A stretch of DNA of 16,732 nucleotides, taken from assembly GCA_050249455.1 (NCBI GenBank), contig JBFWQM010000106.1:1-16732 (forward strand). The letters run 5' to 3'. Under the pieces are notes generated by a model. It saw only the letters and a list, made by a program, of their open reading frames with translations. It ran no database searches and was not told where the DNA came from. Shown piece by piece: positions 14,898 through 16,732 of the stretch. The stretch is from JBFWQM01 sp050249455. Lineage in GTDB: Bacteria; Pseudomonadota; Alphaproteobacteria; MPNO01; VGEU01. The translations under genes were made by a program, and so were the position numbers. Numbering within the stretch: position 1 is the stretch's first letter; each line of letters opens with the position of its first letter.

Positions 14898-14958
14898 GTT
14901 CTCCGGCTTGACCGGAGAACCCATCCGCCGTGTGGGCCCTCCGGTCAAGCCGGAGGGC
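14898..14958. repeat. Double-hairpin palindromic repeat
   Basis: Hairpin one is GTTCTCCGG-CTTGA-CCGGAGAAC (14898-14920); hairpin two is GCCCTCCGG-TCAAG-CCGGAGGGC (14936-14958). Both stems are perfect 9-bp pairs. The loops CTTGA and TCAAG are complementary, so the cores are also inverted copies of each other and the whole can form one long stem. A run of six T (14883-14888) lies before it, directly after the amidohydrolase stop codon. It resembles the GTCAAGC-centred dispersed repeats of alphaproteobacteria and sits between convergent genes, where it could act as a bidirectional transcript end. Confidence 0.88.
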
Positions 14959-14981
14959 GACACGTTGTCGGGGACGAGGGC

Positions 14982-15320
14982 CTAGACGAACATCGCGACG
15001 ATCAGCAGCGAGCTCGCCACCGCGGCGATGGCGGAGCCGACGTTGACCTTGTGGTGGATGCGCCTGGCGCGCTCGCGGCGGAGGTCGAGGATCTTGGACG
15101 CCATGCTGGCCTCCTCCAGCGCCTTGCGGCGCTGCTCGCGCTCCTTCAGGGTCGTCTCCAGGAGCTCGACCCGGCGCGCGATCAGCGTACGCAGCTCCTC
15201 CGGCGACATCTTGACGAGCTTCTCGGCGCCGCCGCGCACCTCGGCCATGAACTGGTCGGCGTCGGCGATCGGCGGCTCGGCCTGGCTGCGGCCCATGATG
15301 TCGGCGGTTGCGGTGGCCAT
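14982..15320 (-). CDS. Small coiled-coil protein with C-terminal membrane anchor
   Basis: I do not recognise a family. The 112-residue product has a polar N terminus (1-25), a charged heptad-like helical segment (about 38-90, rich in Glu, Arg and Leu) and one hydrophobic segment at 93-112 that ends the protein, the plan of a tail-anchored inner-membrane protein with a cytoplasmic coiled coil. A very strong ribosome site GAGGAGAGGAAG directly precedes the ATG, suggesting good expression. Codon use and GC match the neighbours. A long hairpin (15362-15389) lies in its presumed 5' leader. It lies downstream of the thioesterase on the same strand but 159 bp away, so it may have its own promoter. 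Confidence 0.75.
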   Translation of the reverse strand: MATATADIMGRSQAEPPIADADQFMAEVRGGAEKLVKMSPEELRTLIARRVELLETTLKEREQRRKALEEASMASKILDLRRERARRIHHKVNVGSAIAAVASSLLIVAMFV

Positions 15321-15361
15321 CTTCCTCTCCTCGTGGCTTGAAGAACCCGCCACAGACAAAG

Positions 15362-15389
15362 CACGCCGGATGCCAACAGCATCGGCGTG
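15362..15389 (-). promoter_or_regulatory. 11-bp stem hairpin in the leader of the small membrane protein gene
   Basis: CACGCCG-G-ATGC (15362-15373) and GCATCGGCGTG (15379-15389) form an 11-bp stem with a single bulged G and a five-base loop. On the minus strand it is followed by CTTTGTCTGT, a poor U-tract, so it could be a weak terminator for the upstream thioesterase or an RNA element about 40 bases before the small gene's start. An AT-rich stretch (15390-15403) next to it may contain promoter elements. Confidence 0.45.
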
Positions 15390-15439
15390 ATTTATCAATA
15401 ACTTGAGGGGAATGCCGGCAGCCTTTGCCGCCGCGTTCC

Positions 15440-15467
15440 TGCCGGCCCGGGACAAACCGGACCGGCA
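15440..15467 (-). terminator. GC-rich hairpin after the thioesterase gene
   Basis: TGCCGGCCCGG (15440-15450) and CCGGACCGGCA (15457-15467) pair over 10 of 11 positions around a six-base loop, starting 12 bases after the thioesterase stop on the minus strand. There is no U-tract, so it probably works as a rho-aided or 3'-protecting structure if it ends transcription at all. Confidence 0.4.
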
Positions 15468-15479
15468 AGTTGTGCCGCC

Positions 15480-15896
15480 TCAGCCCTTGGGCAGGGCGGC
15501 GAGCTTCGCGGCCTTGGCCTCCAGGCGCTGCTTCTGGCGGTCGAGGTCGACGACGAAGCGGACGTGGGTGCACTTGCCGACCGTGTCGATCGGGTCGCGC
15601 ACCGCGCAGTCGAAGCTGACGCGGCGGCCCTCGATCCCGGCCACGGTGGCGGTCACCTCGACCCAGGAATCCAGGAGGGTGGCGCCGAGGTGGTCGAGCT
15701 CGACCCGCGCGCCGACCGAGTTCTCGCCGGCATCGAGGTGCTCCTCCAGGAAGTCGCGGCAGGTGCGCTCGATGTCGCGCAGCATCATCGGCGTGGCATA
15801 GACCCGCATCGCCTCGCCCATGAAGCCGATGGTGCGGTCGCGGTCCACCGTGTAGCGGCGGGTGACGGTCATGCCGGGGGTCAGTGTCGGTTTCAT
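15480..15896 (-). CDS. FlK-like hotdog-fold acyl-CoA thioesterase
   Basis: The 138-residue product is a single hotdog domain matching fluoroacetyl-CoA thioesterase FlK. The catalytic residues T42, E50, G69 and H76 of FlK correspond to T35, E43, G62 and H69 here, all with the same offset of seven. The GRRVSFDC and GKCTHVRFVVDL strands follow. The Phe lid residue of FlK (F36) aligns with A29, so selectivity for fluoroacetyl-CoA is not expected; a housekeeping acyl-CoA hydrolase is more likely. Family proteins are cytoplasmic dimers. AGGGA lies upstream of the ATG. It diverges from the Kelch-like gene across 118 bp. Confidence 0.82.
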   Translation of the reverse strand: MKPTLTPGMTVTRRYTVDRDRTIGFMGEAMRVYATPMMLRDIERTCRDFLEEHLDAGENSVGARVELDHLGATLLDSWVEVTATVAGIEGRRVSFDCAVRDPIDTVGKCTHVRFVVDLDRQKQRLEAKAAKLAALPKG

Positions 15897-15955
15897 CGCG
15901 GGTCCCTGGTTGCTGCCGCAGGTTTATCGTCGCCGCGGCGGGGCGGCAAGCCGGG

Positions 15956-15984
15956 TTGGCGCGGGCGGCGCCCGCCGCTAGGCT
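15956..15984 (+). promoter_or_regulatory. Candidate promoter for the Kelch-like gene
   Basis: TTGGCG (15956-15961), a 17-bp spacer and TAGGCT (15979-15984) form a degenerate sigma70-like promoter ending 30 bases before the ATG at 16015. The spacer contains GCGGGC-GGC-GCCCGC (15961-15975). The -10 match is only three of six, so this is tentative. Confidence 0.3.
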
Positions 15985-16014
15985 GGCGCCTTCACGCACC
16001 GATCCGGGGGAACG

Positions 16015-16732
16015 ATGAGGGCCACGCTCCGCGCCGCCACGATCGCCGTCGCCGCGCTCATCTCCACGGCCGCGGCCGCCCAGGCGCCGGCCGTCCGAGA
16101 CACGCCGCTCGGCCGCCTGGTGGCCGCGATGCCGCCGGGGACGTGGCTGGAGCTGCCGGCGAAGAACCGCATCTCGGACGTCTATCCTTCGGGGAACGGA
16201 CACCCCGCCTGGGGGGTCTTGGGGCCGATGGGGGTGGTGCGGGCGTGGGGCGGCGGCGCGGTCGGCGACGGCAAGCTGTTCGTGTGGGGCGGCGGCCACC
16301 ACGACTACGGCGGCAACGAGATGTACGCCTTCGACCTCGCCACCCTGACGTGGTCGCGGCTGACCGACCCCAGCCGCTACACCGCCGACTGCAGCTCGGG
16401 GACTATGTGCAACACCACGGACGGCACGCCCACCTCGGTCCATTCCTATGACGGCATCGAATGGCTGCCCAAGGCCGGCAAGCTGTGGGTCGGCGGCGGG
16501 TCGGCCTACCAGGTTGGCTGGGGCACGCCGCAGGCGTTCCTGTTCGACCCCAGGACGCGGCGCTGGGAGCGGATCGAGAACGTGTGGGGCGACTGGCTGC
16601 AGTCGGACTACGACCCGGTGACGGAGTCGCTGGTGGTCAGCGGCTCGCAGGTCGGCCTGCTCGCGATCCACGACGGGATGACCGGACGCCGGCGCGCGCA
16701 GTCGGGCAAGGGGCGGACCTTCCACGACGTCG
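16015..16732 (+). CDS. Secreted Kelch-like beta-propeller protein, 5' part
   Basis: The first 239 residues are present and the frame runs off the window. An N-terminal signal peptide is clear: two Arg in the first six residues, a hydrophobic core AATIAVAALIS and a small-residue AAAQA cleavage region near residue 24, so the protein is probably periplasmic or exported. The mature part has Kelch-type blades, seen as VRAWGGGAVGDGKLFVWGGGHHDYGG followed by MYAFDLATLTWSRL, and again WLPKAGKLWVGGG...AFLFDPRTRRWERI. A Cys pair in CSSGTMC may form a disulphide. GGGGGA precedes the ATG. Beta-propellers of this type bind ligands or carbohydrates; galactose oxidase-like copper enzymes share the fold, but no catalytic residues can be assigned from this part. 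Confidence 0.8.
   Translation, partial: MRATLRAATIAVAALISTAAAAQAPAVRDTPLGRLVAAMPPGTWLELPAKNRISDVYPSGNGHPAWGVLGPMGVVRAWGGGAVGDGKLFVWGGGHHDYGGNEMYAFDLATLTWSRLTDPSRYTADCSSGTMCNTTDGTPTSVHSYDGIEWLPKAGKLWVGGGSAYQVGWGTPQAFLFDPRTRRWERIENVWGDWLQSDYDPVTESLVVSGSQVGLLAIHDGMTGRRRAQSGKGRTFHDV

Noticed and set aside
14815..16725. 636-codon minus-strand frame across three genes
   Set aside because: It spans the thioesterase and small-protein genes in another frame and the Kelch-like gene antisense; low complexity.

Overview
The window is very GC-rich (about 70 %) and densely coded, with short intergenic gaps, 4-bp start/stop overlaps and GC-rich paired-hairpin repeats. Gene content and repeat style suggest a high-GC alphaproteobacterium (Rhodospirillales/Hyphomicrobiales-like); this is inference, since no rRNA or other phylogenetic marker is present. 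No tRNA, rRNA, CRISPR array, integrase or transposase was seen.

Layout. (1) 1-276: 3' end of an extradiol-dioxygenase-like VOC gene, convergent with the next block. (2) 5441 down to 278, minus strand: a coenzyme F420 operon, fbiC (CofG-CofH fusion) > npdG (F420:NADP oxidoreductase) > cofE (F420 glutamate ligase) > cofD (phospholactate-type transferase) > ynfA (small membrane protein). fbiC/npdG, npdG/cofE and cofD/ynfA each share 4 bp. The only gap, cofE-cofD, holds a ~93-bp palindromic repeat. No cofC/fbiD guanylyltransferase gene is visible. (3) 5543-6646, plus: an octopine/nopaline-type dehydrogenase sharing a 101-bp divergent promoter region with fbiC. (4) 6647-7105: 459 bp without a convincing gene, with two hairpins and an operator-like palindrome. 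(5) 7106-9407, plus: a MetE-C-terminal-like zinc methyltransferase, a second copy of the repeat, then a luciferase-like (LLM) oxidoreductase that may use F420. (6) 9549-11480: Kup potassium transporter.

(7) 11499-13789, minus: a two-gene unit of an enolase-superfamily (MLE subgroup) enzyme followed by an M24 'pita-bread' protein that has lost most metal ligands, so it is probably a creatinase/ectoine-hydrolase-like C-N hydrolase and not a peptidase. (8) 13867-14882, plus, divergent from (7): a stand-alone nitrile hydratase beta N-terminal domain protein and a cysteine amidohydrolase of the isochorismatase family. Blocks 7 and 8 together look like an uncharacterised catabolic module for an amide- or amidine-like nitrogen compound. 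(9) 14898-14958: a double-hairpin repeat. (10) 14982-15896, minus: a tail-anchored coiled-coil small protein and an FlK-like hotdog thioesterase. (11) 16015-end, plus: the start of a secreted Kelch-like protein.

The clearest functional story is F420: biosynthesis (fbiC, cofE, cofD), reduction of F420 by NADPH (npdG) and a possible consumer (LLM enzyme) lie within 9 kb. The most novel material is the pair of divergent catabolic units at 11.5-14.9 kb and the repeat families.
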